Counted from the stretch's first letter, positions 12,101 to 24,300 are shown. The stretch: DNA of 64,000 nt from Leptoclinus maculatus (GCA_032191485.1 JAVDOI010000002.1:6111846-6175845); one strand, 5' to 3'. The notes: generated from the sequence alone by a model not told the origin. A program made the numbers and translations.

Positions 12101-15100
12101 AGCTATACGGTGTTTAGAGACTTCTTTCATTTTCCCAAAGTTCAGTCTTGCATATTGGTATGTTTGGACACTTTGGGATCTTTGCTAGTATTTGAAGTAA
12201 AGTTCTGTTGAGCTGCGAAGACCAACCTTTTTAATCGGATTAAATTGGCAACTCTTTGATAATGGGTTAAGTAATATCTTTACCCTCGTTACAGCTTCTC
12301 CTTTGTGAAGATTTTCTGCTTTTCTCTGTTTAAAATCATATGCAATGACAAAATAAGACATTTGATGACATCACCTAGTGCTTTGTAAAATTGTGGTGGG
12401 CATTTTCTCACTTTTTTGTAACGTTTTATAGACCAAATTGATGAACTGAAAACATTATAACAGTTGGTTGCATCTGAAGTTCTGTAGAGTTTGTGATGAC
12501 TGCTCCAACAGCAGCTCAGTGGGGATTAAGATGTCAAAGGGCGTCAATAGTTTTAGCTCAGCTTTAGGTTTGTCTGGGGTTTGCCATTTGGTTGAAATGC
12601 ATTTAAGATTCATCTAGACCAATAAACATAAAGTTGATGCATAAAGTCATCTTTTCATCTTAGTCACATAGTTCAGGTCTTTCAGTATTTCTCATAGTAA
12701 CCACGTTGTATTTAAAACATGTAACAGTTTACATCCCTCATTTTAGGGATGGAATTAATAATCGGTATAATAATATGAGGCAATGAACTATTTAGCTTGT
12801 GGGCACATTATCAATGTCTCCATTTATTTAGTGAATAGAGGATATTGTATTGTGCACACAGCCTGCAGTGTAAAGAGAGTGAGCTTGTTGTAACTGTTAC
12901 AGTTTGTTTTCTGATATTTCCCTCAGGTCCATCAACAAAGAACAGTTTCAACGGAAGAAGAACGACACGCTCGACCCTGAACTGTATGTTCCCCCTTTTT
13001 AACTCATTAACTCATTTACCGGTAGAATTCATTTGCACCATCTCTCTTTGAAGATTTCATTTACTCTGTTGAAAATAATATCTTGATTTTAGATTAAAAG
13101 TTTTGTTTGAGCAATTTGAATAAGGTGCTTACATATAAATAATAGAAGATAATGTGATTAAGTAATTATCATATATGAATTATAGTCACAAGATTAACTT
13201 AACTTAACTTTACTTATGAACTTTACTGACTTATTCATCAGCTTTGTGGCTCCTGCAGAGGAACAAACAGGGTGTTTTCATAATATGTGACTTGTTGCTG
13301 TTTTAACTTTGGATATTGTGTCTGTCTTTTGTCTCCTGTCCTTTCTCTCTCTCACTCTCTCTCCTTAGGCTCGTGGAATGTATTGACTGCAGTCGTAAAA
13401 TGCACCAGATCTGCGTCCTGCATAACGATACCATATGGCCGTTGGGGTGAGCCAGCTATCTTACGCACACTCTGTACATTCTGTTACGTGCCTGGGTCTG
13501 GAAAATAAATGAAGCCTTTTGTTTTCCTTGAAAAGCTTTCAAATGATCCAAAACATAAATAACGCAGCTGGAAAAGTACAGCCGCTAACTCCTAACGCGC
13601 GTATGAATACGTGTTTTCATGTAGCTGTAGTGCTGTTTGAAGCGAATCGTTAAAGGTCTCACACGGGTCCAACATTTCACCACCGTAAAACTGAGAATAT
13701 TGTTGGAGTCTTGATCATTACGTCAGGACAGAAAAGAAAATGTCTGCAGATACGCATGCAAAACAAAGTACTGCAGCTCATGTGTGCAGTGAGAGTCTCT
13801 CATTTCTCAAAGTTTGATCTCCCTTCATGTGTGGTCTGTATGTCATTAAAAGCAATTTCAGAGTCATTAACGCTGTTTAAGGAAAGGAAGACCGGCATGA
13901 ACGACTGAGTAATCCCTTGATTAAAGCCACTTAATCACTGTCATTGGTGCCGACTGTGACGGGACTGATGGCAACCTGCTAATTTAACCATTTGCTCTCT
14001 GCTTTCTCACTAACCACAGCTTTGTATGTGACATCTGCCTCAAAAAGGCCAACAAGACGCGGAAAGAGAACAAATACGCAGCCAAAAGTAAGTGGAGTAA
14101 CGCTGATCTACCGGCTCGTTTCACGGCCGCGCCTCTTTTAACCTCGTTCAGACTTCGTCATTGTGTTGTCGTCCTATGTTTTGATCCTTTTTCTATTTGC
14201 TTTATTACCAACATTTCAAAACATGAACTCTGTTGCTAATCATTCCACTCCCTAATAAACTGATTTTTGGGGATCAAAATCAGCGATCAGGATTTGTGCT
14301 TTTGACTGAGACCAATGTACGAGTCTGGTGAGGGAGATAAAATGGCCAAGTTTAGTGAGCATGAACACACACAGTCCATGTGTCTCGAGTCTCTCTGTCT
14401 GTTCGCTGCCTTCTCTGTATTCCACCTCTCTGTACTCATACCTGTTTTTTTTTGCAGGACTTCCTCACACCAAGCTGGGGTGCTATTTGGAGACACGAGT
14501 GAACGATTACATCAAGCGGCAGAACATCCCTGAATCTGGCGACGTCACCATCCGCGTGGTCCATGTGTCGGACAAGGTGGTCGAGGTCAAGCCAGGCATG
14601 AAGTCCAGGTACAATTCACTGTCTCTGCTGCTGCAGGTTTCGGGTTTTAATGCAGATAAACTTTGATGCGTTACTTTTCCTAATAACTGATTCAGTCACA
14701 TTTGGAATTTCACATGAACCACTCTTATAATTTAGGTCCACCACACAGCACTTACTTTAAAAGAAAATACATTACTTTCAAAGCTGATAGGCCTGTTGCT
14801 TTCATTATTTCCTTCTTCCAAAACACTGGTGAAGAACACCAGGAGCAAATGCCAGGAATTGAGTTTTCATAAACCCAGAATGATGACTGGTGTTTTAACT
14901 GCATACCAAATTAATCGGAGCACAAAAGGCCAGATTGCCTCCCAGGTTACCATATGACCGGTTGCTGACAAGTAATTTAAAAGGTACATTTTTTTTTAAT
15001 GTAGTCTGGCACGGTGCTCACACACATAAAACGTGCCGGGGCTCCATTACATCACTTCCAGTAAACAATGAGGGCAAAACGGCATCACAGATCTGTTTTA

Positions 15101-18100
15101 ACCGAATGCGCTCTGGTTTAGCTCAGATAAAAACAGTGAATCCGTCAGCACGTTAGCGTGCCGTTCACTACCGAACCTGTTTGTAACCGGTAGGCTACTG
15201 ACACTCCGCTGTCCTGCAGACACTCGTTCACTGACTGAAGTTGCAGTTCACGGCGGTGCACTGCTGCAGAATGAATACAGGAGAAACACGAGTGGATATC
15301 TGGCGTTACAATTATTGGGGAAAAACTGATGTAAGACTTGATAAGCTTCAGGTTAAACAAGCAGCACATCACACAGCAATGACTTCGTTGTTCAAACCGT
15401 CCTCTGGTTACTACCTTGATATCGAGATGAGATGACTTTGCAGTAATTAATCAGAGCGGTGCATCGCAGTGTTGGAGGGACAAAAGGCCCGATCAGTCAC
15501 AAGCAGGTGCTGGTGAGTCCCACAGCGGGTCAGACATCAGACTGACGTTAGTTTGATGATCACCCGTTGAACACATGTTAAACCCGTTAGAGCCTGCGTC
15601 TAGCTGAAGCTAGTTAACCGTTCGTACCGACCAGCTGGATTTGAACCATCGATGGCTGTGATCAGACGTGGGAGGGGTGTGAGGGGCGGCATCTCTGCAG
15701 GACCAGTTTCCAAGCGGAGGTCCTCCTCTTCAATGCAAAAAAACGAGTGCATATGGTTGTTGTTGCTAGGCAACAGCTGGCTGGCCATGGTGCACGGTAG
15801 AGCAGGTAACAGGCAAGTCTGTAACAAGTCACTGAATGCAGTGTTTGTTTACTGAAATGTTGTGAACACCGCTGGAGCATGAAGGCACATTAGCAACGGG
15901 ACAAGTTTTATTTCAGAGGCAACAAACTGATTCAGTTCAACAGCCCACTGAGTTTGAGACCAACCGTCGCTACAGCAATACAACAATGTTTGTGTCTTCT
16001 CTAATGTATTTTAAAATGAAAAAAATATGGTAATAATGTTAATTCATAACCAGCTGGTGTTAACTACAAAATGCAAACAGTTACACCACATCCAACCCGA
16101 GGACGTCCCGTGTCCAAGTTGGTGCAATTTGGACACGCAACACGTTAAATATTAATAAACTTTTCCCGGCCGCGTACATTGACTGCAGTTCACTTTTGAT
16201 GCTGAATATACTCAAGTTACAACCAAACTTTTCTTCACTTCCCTGGAGTCAAGGAGCGATAAAAAGTTCTTAAGATTGCTGCACTTCTGCGGCCAATCAG
16301 CCCGCTCCGAACCGGCACGCCCTATGGCAACGCTGCGAGCAGCAGTACAAGCAAAGGCAAACGACCCATTCCTCACTAATTTGCCAGATCCATTCTGTGC
16401 TGTGGTTTTGTACCGAGTCCTGGCGGATATGTGTGCTGCACATTCAGTCAATATCCTTGTGTTTGACTCTTGTACAAGTTTGAATTAGTTCAAGGTCACT
16501 GGTTACAATCTTGCATCTCATCTGTTATCCATTTCAACCAAATATACCAGTCCATTCAACATTATGGTAAAGACTCATCAATTTCATAGCTCTTTTCCTC
16601 ACCCTGGCTGTTTTTTTTTTTTTTCCCCCCTCCAGGTTTGTTGACAGTGGAGAGATGTCTGCGTCCTTCCCCTACAGGATGAAAGCCCTGTTTGCGTTTG
16701 AGGACGTCGACGGAGCGGATGTGTGTTTTTTCGGCATGCACGTTCAAGAGTACGGCTCGGACTGCCCGCCGCCCAATCAGAGACGAGTGTACATCTCTTA
16801 CCTGGACAGCGTGCACTTCTTCCAACCTCGACTCATCAGAACTGGCGTCTACCACGAGATCCTGATAGGCTACCTGGAGTATGTCAGGAGGCAGGGGTAA
16901 GAGAAACGCTGCGACTGTCTCAAACATAATGCAAAGGCCCCAACTGAGCAGCTAAAATCAGTTATGAGATTTCTCTATTGGAAAGCTACACAGGCTTTTA
17001 AATATGAGCTCATTATGCAGAGAGAAGTGTGTTCATTAGGCTTTGTGTTCCAGGAGCTGCTACAGACGATTCACTTCTGTTCTAATGAATACAACGACAT
17101 GTCTCCCTGTGTTAGGTATACAACGGGTCATATCTGGGCCTGTCCTCCCAGTGAAGGGGATGATTACATCTTCCACTGTCACCCAGCGGACCAGAAGATC
17201 CCCAAGCCGAAACGGCTGCAGGAATGGTACAGGAAGATGCTGGACAAGGCTGTTTCTGAGCGCATCGTCCACGATTACAAGGTGAGACATGACTTCACTC
17301 TCGTCATTGTACCAACAATATGAGTTGATGCATTTATCACTAACTAATAAGGACATTAAAGGCTCTACAAGCACCTGAACACTTGTCTCTTTGTCCCTCA
17401 GGACGTCTTCAAGCAGGCCACAGAGGACCGGCTGACCAGTGCCAAGGAGCTGCCGTACTTTGAGGGCGACTTCTGGCCCAACGTGCTGGAGGAGAGCATC
17501 AAGGAGCTGGAGCAGGAGGAGGAGGAGAGGAAGAGGGAGGAGAACAGTACCTCCAACGAGTGCACAGATGTGAGTAGAGTAAGAGGCCACATTTAATCAT
17601 CACTTCCAGATTCTTTTTTTTTTTTGGTCACAAAATATTGGTGTGCTTTGTGTTGAAACTGACACTCAAATCTTTTTCCAGGTCGCAAAAGGAGACAGCA
17701 AGAATGCCAAAAAGAAGAACAATAAAAAGACGAGTAAGAACAAGAGCAGCCTGAGCCGAGCCAATAAGAAGAAACCGGGGATGCCCAACGTTTCCAATGA
17801 CCTTTCCCAGAAACTCTACGCCACCATGGAGAAACATAAGGAGGTACGCAAGTCTGATTTGGTTTTAGGAATAGCTGCTTACGCTTTTATTGCATTACAT
17901 GGCATAATAATAAGAACATTACGCTGACTTGTGTCATCCGAGTTATCACAATGACTTCCACTCCGTGAACGCAGATAATTAAAATTCTGCTATTTAGCAG
18001 CCGTCGCTGCTGCAGCTCTGTTGCTGCTCATTAGCTGTCGTACTGGAGAGCAGGTACAGCTCATACTACGGCAACTAGAACCTGCTTTACTGACAGCAGA

Positions 18101-21100
18101 CAAATAATTGATCCATCTATATTTTCAAATTAGCATGAACTATCACAGCCGTTCTCAGCATCAGCAGGCAGCCGTTCACACTATTCCACTGTCAGTAGAA
18201 TTCTAGCAAGTCAACGTGGATGTAAAGAGAAAGGAAATGCATTTGACAGGTTTTGTTAGACGTCAAGGATACACAAGTACACACACTGTGTTTTAGTGAG
18301 ACAAGAAAACTCCACAGAGCGCCTTTTTACCTACAAACACCAGACGTGTGAACATTCATTAAAACAGTCAAATTCATAGAACTTCAGGAAATCGTCTCGC
18401 ATTTCACTAACCTTGTTTAACGTTGCCTGTTAGTGACTCCTGAGTTGACTACAAGAGAAAAAATAAATACTGTATCTGAATCACGCCTCTTACAGATGTT
18501 CCTCTTCACTCTATTCCCCAGGTCTTCTTTGTCATCCGACTCATCGCTGGCCCCACCGCCAACTCGCTGCCCCCCATCGCTGACCCTGACCCGCTCATGG
18601 CCTGTGACCTGATGGACGGCCGCGATGCCTTCCTCACTCTGGCCAGGGACAAGCACCTGGAGTTCAGCTCTCTCAGGAGGTCCAGGTGGAGCTCCATGTG
18701 TATGCTGGTGGAGCTGCACAACCAGAGCCAGGACCGCTTCGTCTACACCTGCAATGAGTGTAAACACCACGTGGAGACGCGCTACCACTGCACTGTGTGC
18801 GAGGTGAGAATCAAGACTCAATTAAATCTTGTTTTTCTCCTTTTGAATTCAAATGGAGATCAAACTGCAGCATGTTGTCATCGGACACGACGGTAGCATA
18901 AAACAGTGATCTCATCTACGTTCATATTTCTGTTTTTGTGTTTTACAACTGGAAGATGGAAAAGGGGTATTTTTAGCATTTGTTTGTAAAATTCTTGACA
19001 GAGATCCTCTGGTTATCTCTTCTACCTAAGTGTCTGCTTTAAACTAAAACCTCTCACCTTAATTAATCAGCAGACAACAGAAGCCTGGTGGTTTAACAGT
19101 TGTGGGTTTTATTCCCCAATCCAATTTGAAACTGCTTATTCCATTGTACTGTGGTCATTGTTGCTGCTAACGCCACTGTGGCCTTTGGCCAGTGCAGGGT
19201 GTAAAAAGCCATGTGCAACCTTCGGTACACATGGAGTCAGTAGCTGCCCCAGGTTTTACACCAGTGCCTTGACTTGAGCTGCTAGCGCAGCAAGAAAGAC
19301 ATGGAACCTCACTGTCTCCCAACCATTGCCAGTTGTGTTCATTGGAGTGCAGAATGAGTCTTTATCTCTGCGATGGTTGGCAACCGTTTTCTATGTTGTG
19401 ACACCTACAGGCCCAAACAATAGCATTTTAGTTCCACAGGAATGTTTTAACATGTATTCATTTAATCCTGTACTTGGATTCAGGTTTAATTCCTCCTCCC
19501 TCTTTTTTTTCATCCCTTCTCTAGGACTATGACTTGTGCATCGCTTGCTACAACATAAAGGGTCACGAGCACAAGATGGATAAGCTGGGGCTTGGACTGG
19601 ACGACGACAGCAACAACCAGGCGGCAGCAGCCACCCAGAGCCCCGGAGATTCTCGCCGACTCAGCATCCAGCGCTGCATCCAGTCGCTGGTCCACGCATG
19701 CCAGTGTCGCAACGCCAACTGCTCCCTGCCGTCCTGCCAGAAGATGAAGCGTGTTGTTCAGCACACAAAGGGCTGCAAGCGCAAGACGAACGGCGGCTGT
19801 CCCATCTGCAAGCAGCTCATTGCTCTGTGCTGCTACCATGCCAAACACTGTCAGGAGAACAAATGTCCCGTCCCGTTCTGCCTGAACATCAAGCAAAAGC
19901 TCCGGCAGCAGCAGCTGCAGCACCGGCTCCAGCAGGCCCAGATGTTGAGGAGGAGGATGGCCAGCATGCAGAGGGTGGGGCAGCAAGCCGTAGGGCCTCC
20001 GGGAGGACCTGTGGTAGGACTTCCATCGCCAGGAAACAATGTTTCCACGGCACCCAGTACCCCAACTTCCGGTGGAACACAACCCCCAACACCCCAGACC
20101 CCGACTCAGACCATGCCTCCGGGCTCACAGCAAGGAATGGGCCCTGGACCTGGAGTTCAGCAGCAACAGCAGCTAGGTGGAATGCCCCCACAAAGTGGCA
20201 TGCCTCCTCAACACCCTCAACACCCTCAACATCCTCAACACCCTCAACACCCTCTTCACCACCAGTTCCAGCAGATGGCGGGTGGAGGAGGCGGGGCTGG
20301 GGGGATAATGAGCTCTCCGCAACATCAGCAGCAGATGCTTTCTCAGGTCCAGCAGCAAAGTGGAGCAGGGACCAAGCCTCAACAGCTCCAACAGCACCCC
20401 AACAATTTGCCCCCATATGGCAGCAGACCCCCGGGCTCCTCCCCAATACATCAATCCCAGGGCAAACCGGTCCTTGGCTCCGCAACGCCTCCCCAGCAGC
20501 AGCTCGGTGGTGCCGTCATGGCTGGAAGTGTTGGGGGCCAACAACCTCCGGGCCAGCCTTCCCTTCAACAGCAGCAACAGCACCCACCTTCTGGCCCTCC
20601 ACCGGCAGCAGTGGAAATTGCCATGAAGATCCAACAGGTAGCCGATGCTCAGAGGAAGATGGCTCTGCAGAGACAAGCAGCCCAGGCAGCTGCAGGCATG
20701 ATGCCTATTCACCCTCACCATCAACAGGGTCAGGGTCAACAGATGGGCATGGGACACCCAGGGGCAGTAGGGATGGTTGGAACCCAGGGTATGCCACCAC
20801 AGACCCAAGCGGCAGTGGCAGCTGCTCGGGCCCACATGGATCAGCAACAAAATGCTCCACCAGGGATGATGGTTGGCACTGGTGGTCCCATACAGCAACC
20901 CCCTCAGCAGGGTAACCTGCCCCAGGGCCAGCTGCCCCCTCAGGTACAGCTTCAACAGCAGCGGATAGGTGCTGCGCATCAAAACCCTCAACAACAGCAG
21001 TGGGCAGGCCAGGGGATGCCACCTCAGCAGAGGCAAGCTATGATGAACCAAATGAGCCATCCAGCCATGGTGGCAGCGCAACAACAACAACAGCAGCAGC

Positions 21101-21153
21101 AAATGCAACAGCAGCAACAGCAGCAGCAGCAACAGCAGCAGCAGCAACAGCAA

Positions 21154-21191
<38 letters not shown>

Positions 21192-21725
21192 GCAGCAAGC
21201 TCAGGGCCATGCTGCCTTGATGAATATGGCACAGCAGCAGCAAGGTGCTGGTGGTGGGATCCCAGGGGGAGCTGTCGCTGGAGCTGCTGGTGTCCCAGGA
21301 GCTGTTATTGCTGGTGGGAACATTCCCCAGGCCGCCCTTCAGGAGCTGTTACGAACTCTCCGCTCGCCCAGCTCACCACTCCAGCAACAGCAAGTCCTCA
21401 ACATCTTGCGGTCCAACCCACAGCTCATGGCTGCTTTTATCAAGCAGAGAGCCTCAAAATACAAGGGAGTTCAGGGGGGCCCAGGTGGACCAGGGGGTAT
21501 CCCTGGAGGTCCTGGTCCCACAGGGGGTCCTGTTGGTAATGTCATGGCCGGAGGGGGCCCACAGGTGAACATGAACGCTGCAGGTGGCGGCCAGCCGGGG
21601 ATGCACATGGGGGCTCAGGGAGGAACGAATGTTAACATGGCAACTATGGCCCAGCTACAGCAAGTTCAGCAGCAACAGCAGCTACAGCAGCAGCAGCAGC
21701 AACAACAGTTACAACAGCAGCAGCT

Positions 21726-21758
<33 letters not shown>

Positions 21759-22387
21759 GCAGCAGCAGAGGCCGATGCTCACCGGTTTGCAACAGCAGCA
21801 AGTGGCAGCTCTTCAGCAGCAGCAACAACAACAGCAGCAGCAGCAGCAGCAGCAACAACAAGGTGGAGGAAGAGGTGTGCAGGGCCAGGGGCCACAGATG
21901 GGGAATATCAACAGTCCCCAGTTTAGAGAGCTGCTCATGAGACGGCATCTCCAGCAGCAGCAGCAACAGCAACATCAACAACAAATGGGAGTAAATCACG
22001 GTCAGTTCCAGCAGCCACAGCCACCACAGGGTCAGGGCTACATGGGACAGCCTGGGATGCAGCCTCCTACAGTGGGACAGGGACCACCTGGAGGGCCGCC
22101 TCTTGGCCCTCAGCAGCCTGGTGGTCCCCCAGGCCAGCAGGGGCAAGGTTACCCGGGGTCGGTGGCCCAGCAGCAGGCCGCAGCTGCACTCCAGCAGAGG
22201 CTCCAGCACCAGCACCACCTCCAGATGCAGCAGCAGAATGCCATGGCTGGCCTGCCAGGAGGTGATGCAGGGCCAGGTGGAGGGGGTGTAGGAGGTCCTC
22301 AGCAGCCACCTCAGGGCCCTCAGCCCACGCAAAGTGGCCCCCCATCTTCACAGGCTCTGCTCCAACAGGCCCTCCACCAGAGGCTTC

Positions 22388-22424
<37 letters not shown>

Positions 22425-22734
22425 TCAGCATCAACATCAGCATCTGGGCCCTGGGGGGTCACCAGCCCAGCACAGCAATCCCATGAGCCCGCAGCAGCCG
22501 CAGCAGATGGCCCAGTCCCCACACCTGCAGGGCCAGGCGATGTCTTCATCGCTAGCTAACCAGGTGCGATCCCCACAGCCTTCACCCAGACCCCAGTCCC
22601 AGCCGCCACACTCCAGCCCATCCCCGCGCATGCAGCCCCAGCCCTCCCCACATCACATCTCCCCACAGATGCAGACTGGTTCCCCACACCCAGGCCACCT
22701 GAACCAGCACCATCCGGGCATGGTGGTTCCTCAA

Positions 22735-22765
<31 letters not shown>

Positions 22766-22953
22766 AACAACAACAGCAACAGCAGCAACCAACGACCCAG
22801 CAGCAGCAACAGAACTCTATGGAGCAGTTTGGGTCGGACCCGAGCGCCATGCTATCCCAGCTGAGTGGCATGGCTAGTCTACACGGGCCGGGGGGCAGCG
22901 GTCAGGACCCTCTGGGCCAGAATATGAATCACAATCCTTTAGACATCATGTAG
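1966..22953 (+). CDS. ep300: p300 histone acetyltransferase (EP300), 5'-truncated by window
   Basis: Transcriptional coactivator that acetylates histones and many nuclear proteins. Nineteen exons read by hand: 1966-2045, 2376-2531, 2957-3958, 4272-4511, 4631-4820, 5073-5191, 7218-7457, 8930-9018, 11514-11594, 12927-12983, 13369-13446, 14020-14087, 14458-14608, 16636-16896, 17116-17281, 17402-17569, 17682-17843, 18522-18803, 19525-22953. They join in one frame for 2338 residues to TAG. The first exon begins mid-codon, so the N-terminus (TAZ1, KIX) lies upstream of the window. Window-residue map: Q-rich about 180-370, bromodomain 556-675, RING/PHD 676-800, HAT 800-1190, ZZ 1170-1225, TAZ2 1240-1325, IBiD/NCBD 1797-1842. 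EP300 rather than CREBBP: DKHLEFSSLRR (CBP has W for L), AAATQSPGDSRRLS after the ZZ, AQSPHLQGQ near the C-terminus, and a cbx7 neighbour as on human 22q13. Which teleost duplicate (a or b) is unresolved. Confidence 0.95.
2957..3958 (+). other. ep300: ep300 exon with greatly expanded glutamine tract
   Basis: A 334-codon exon lying between the KIX and bromodomain regions. It starts with a Ser/Pro-rich segment (MSTPPSLPASSP...), then runs into a Gln-rich block from about 3260 to 3831. The block opens with 36 uninterrupted Gln (3266-3373, mixed CAG and CAA codons), continues with Gln broken by single Leu, His and Lys, and ends in an ASQ-KQQQ heptad array at 3598-3823. After it the protein returns to recognisable EP300-type sequence (PLKRPQTP|LSPKPSLTADGQVSS). 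Length is a multiple of three and both splice phases are 0. Human EP300 has no comparable Gln block here as far as I know. Read-through in the correct frame of both flanks shows it is translated. Confidence 0.9.
3598..3823 (+). repeat. Coding minisatellite, 21-bp (7-residue) ASQ-KQQQ/ASQ-QQQQ units
   Basis: Tandem repeat within the ep300 Gln-rich exon. The unit is about 21 bp and contains a HindIII site (AAGCTT) in each copy; some units are shortened to 12 bp (ASQQ). Two unit types alternate: GCTTCACAAAAGCAGCAACAA-like (ASQKQQQ) and a version with Lys changed to Gln (ASQQQQQ). About eleven ASQ motifs are present. The near identity of units at DNA level points to recent unequal exchange or slippage rather than old protein repeats. 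Confidence 0.9.
5073..7457 (+). other. ep300: ep300 bromodomain exons
   Basis: Exons 5073-5191 and 7218-7457 encode the acetyl-lysine-binding bromodomain: KPEELRQALMPTLEALYRQD, then LLGIP|DYFDIVKNPMDLSTIKRKLDTGQY and WQYVEDIWLMFNNAWLYNRKTSRVYKYCSKLAEVF. The conserved acetyl-lysine-anchoring Asn (NNAWLYNRKTS) and ZA-loop Pro/Asp-Tyr are present. The domain is split by a 2.0-kb intron (5192-7217) immediately after GIP. The downstream acceptor (CAATCAG at 7211-7217) follows a C/T-rich stretch with a 19-base poly-C run at 7127-7145. I saw no further exon in this intron; it holds a T-rich run at 5278-5292 and otherwise unrecognised sequence. Confidence 0.93.
7568..8745. repeat. Palindromic fish MITE-like repeat (copy A), with internal insertion
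   Basis: The left arm (7568-7790) carries GAGAGTTCGATGAGAA..., AATATGAAGCTACAGCCAGC and TTAGCTTAGCATAACGACTG. Part of it recurs inverted at 7885-7970 (ACTAGCACCTCTAAAGCTCAC against GTGAGTTTTAGAGGTAGCAGG). The right arm (8560-8745) carries ATGCTAAGCTAATCAGCTG and ends in CCGAAACGTTTAACTGTTCC. These are the two ends of a repeat seen again at 33911, 38341 and 47345. The segment 7985-8560 between them differs from the family pattern and looks like a second element inserted later; its ends were not resolved. It lies in the ep300 intron between the bromodomain exon (7218-7457) and the RING/PHD exon starting at 8930. Confidence 0.6.
9047..10470. repeat. 1.4-kb alternating purine/pyrimidine minisatellite in ep300 intron
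   Basis: Tandem units of about 22-28 bp built on CTTACACGTATACACACG. Three sub-blocks are visible: CA-rich units (9060-9620); units with ACGCGTATACGC or ACATTTACGCGTATACGC (9650-9990); and units with CGCGCGCG between TTACACGTATACACA cores (9990-10410). The array then decays into TA and CA steps. Nearly the whole tract alternates purine and pyrimidine. It begins about 30 bp after the donor of exon 8930-9018 and opens long false reading frames on both strands, which are not genes. Confidence 0.95.
10471..11513 (+). other. ep300 intron remainder, C-rich with GATTGG cluster
   Basis: Non-coding. It has a 17-base poly-C run at 11086-11102 and a C/T-rich stretch to about 11230. Three GATTGG motifs (inverted CCAAT boxes) fall within 11339-11462 just before the exon at 11514. 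No gene was seen. Confidence 0.5.
19525..22953 (+). other. ep300: ep300 terminal coding exon: ZZ end, TAZ2, NCBD and Q-rich tail
   Basis: One 1142-residue exon, much longer than the roughly 725 residues I expect for the human equivalent. It completes the ZZ zinc finger (CEDYDLCIACYNIKGHEHKMDKLG) and contains TAZ2 (NCSLPSCQKMKRVVQHTKGC, GGCPICKQLIALCCYHAKHC, NKCPVPFCLNIKQKLRQQQ). The IBiD/NCBD, which binds nuclear receptor coactivators and IRF3, is at about 21329-21463 (ALQELLRTLRSPSSP, NILRSNPQLMAAFIKQRASKY). The rest is Gln/Pro/Gly-rich with several long Gln runs (near 21087-21198, 21658-21770, 21818-21862, 22393-22424, 22731-22790). The closing NQVRSPQPSPRPQSQPPHSS block is typical of EP300. 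Stop TAG at 22951-22953. Confidence 0.93.
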
Positions 22954-24300
22954 GAATTCTACTTTACGTGTCAAGTTGAGCTGAAACGTTCTGTGATTCT
23001 TCGCACAAACTGCACTCACCCAGGACAGTGTTATTGTTATTACTTAGCCTTTCTTTTTTTATACTATTATTAAATGTTATTTAAAATGTTTTCAATAAAG
23101 ATGCATTGAACTGAACTTCCTATGGGAGATGAACAATAAATCAAGCAGTCGTTAAATAAATTAGAATAAATGAAATGTAAGTTATTGCTGTTAATATATT
23201 TTTTTTGCCAATTGTGGACAAAGAGGGGGACGGTTTCTCTAGCACCCCCCCCACCCTCACCTCCACCTCTTGCTGAATACAAGAAAGGTGATATTTTTGG
23301 GGGTAAATAGGAGTACTTGCCTTTTTTAAGAAATGTTTTTAAGATTTTAAAAGTGGTCAAGAATTAAAGTGGAAATGATTTAATGCAAAGAACTTTTTAT
23401 CGTTTTCGTTTCCCCATCATTCAGTCCGTCTGTCTATTTCTGTTTGGCAGAGTAATGTGGATTGTTATTAATGTAAATCCAAACATGATGCATATCTTTT
23501 TTTTTTTATGTTTGGGTTTACTTTATTTATTTTCTCTTGGGAGGGGTGGGGGTGTTATGTACCCTGAGACTGCTACAATTCGTATAGAAATATATTTTTG
23601 TTATTGACTGTTATGACTGGGGTAGTGAATATTTCATTTCACGTTAGATGTCTTTAGTTGGGTCTGTCCAGGTGGGAATAATTAATTGTCAGTATTTTAT
23701 TGCAGTGGTTGAGGGTCTGCTGTGAACTGAGATGTTGAACGGACTTATTGAGATGTCCCGGCCAGCTTCTGTGTTGGACGTCGACCATGCTGGAAGGGAC
23801 TCTTCCCTCGCAAAACATGCAAGCCCTCTCCCTCGAATGTGTGTGCACTCCTTCCTTTAAAGACACTTCATATGGAGCAGTGGAGGCTTGGGGAGGGGGG
23901 ATGCATACCTGTGTGCCTGAAACATTTTGAGTACATGGGCTGGGATGTGAAAAAAAAAATGGGTGGGGTGGGCTCCTTTTAGTGTTTTTAGGATTCCGCT
24001 GTTTGGAGTAAACGGAGGATTTTGATCCAAATGAACTGTGTTGCACAGAAATGAGGAGAAAAGTAGGAGATAAGACGTCTCTTTCTGCCTCGTCTCCTTT
24101 GCTGCTCCCCTTGGACTTTTAATCCCCTCCCTCCTCCTCACCTTCCCCTGGGGGAAGTTGCTCTCCCGCCCCTCAAACTCCATCCTCTTTATCTTTCTGC
24201 TAAGAACTTTGGGAGTTTAATTTAATATTTTTTACTGTACAAAGGAAACACAAACTGTGGACTCAAATACTGTTTTTTATAATAAAATGAAAATTACCAA
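22954..24300 (+). other. ep300: ep300 3' untranslated region (inferred extent)
   Basis: AT-rich non-coding sequence after the ep300 stop. An early AATAAA lies at 23094-23099 and a distal one at 24281-24286, followed within 40 bases by a GU-rich stretch (TGTGGCGTGTTTGTTAG), the usual layout of a functional cleavage site. I place the main 3' end just after the distal signal, giving a UTR of about 1.3 kb; the early site would give about 150 bases. Extent is inferred from signals only. Confidence 0.55.
24281..24286 (+). terminator. Distal polyadenylation signal AATAAA of ep300
   Basis: Canonical hexamer followed by a GU-rich downstream element at about 24316-24335. A proximal AATAAA at 23094-23099 is an alternative. 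Confidence 0.6.

Larger units (their letters stand above)
8930..18803 (+). other. ep300: ep300 RING/PHD and HAT catalytic exons
   Basis: Exons 8930-9018 to 13369-13446 and 14020-14087 give the cysteine-rich RING/PHD module (LCCYGKQLCTI, YHFCEKCFNEIQ, VECIDCSRKMHQICVLH, FVCDICLKK). Exons 14458 to 17843 give the HAT fold. Residues matching the known human p300 lysyl-CoA site are all present: the Asp of YISYLDSVHFF, the Trp of GHIWACPPSEGDDY and the Tyr of LQEWYRKMLDK. The Lys-rich autoinhibitory loop (KKKNNKKTSKNKSSLS) is encoded at 17682-17760. Exon 18522-18803 carries LEFSSLRR and starts the ZZ finger (TCNECKHHVETRYHC; human EP300 has RWHC). The enzyme is therefore predicted active. Intron 14609-16635 (2.0 kb) holds nothing I can name. 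Confidence 0.93.

Noticed and set aside
19698..20915. 405-codon alternative frame overlapping ep300
   Set aside because: Shadow of the GC-rich terminal exon in another frame; no recognisable domain, whereas the chosen frame encodes TAZ2 and NCBD.
1966..22953. Assignment of the first gene to CREBBP
   Set aside because: Diagnostic residues after the HAT (LEFSSLRR, AAATQSPGDSRRLS, PICKQ, NIKQKLRQQQLQH) follow EP300, and cbx7 is adjacent as in the EP300 region of human chromosome 22.
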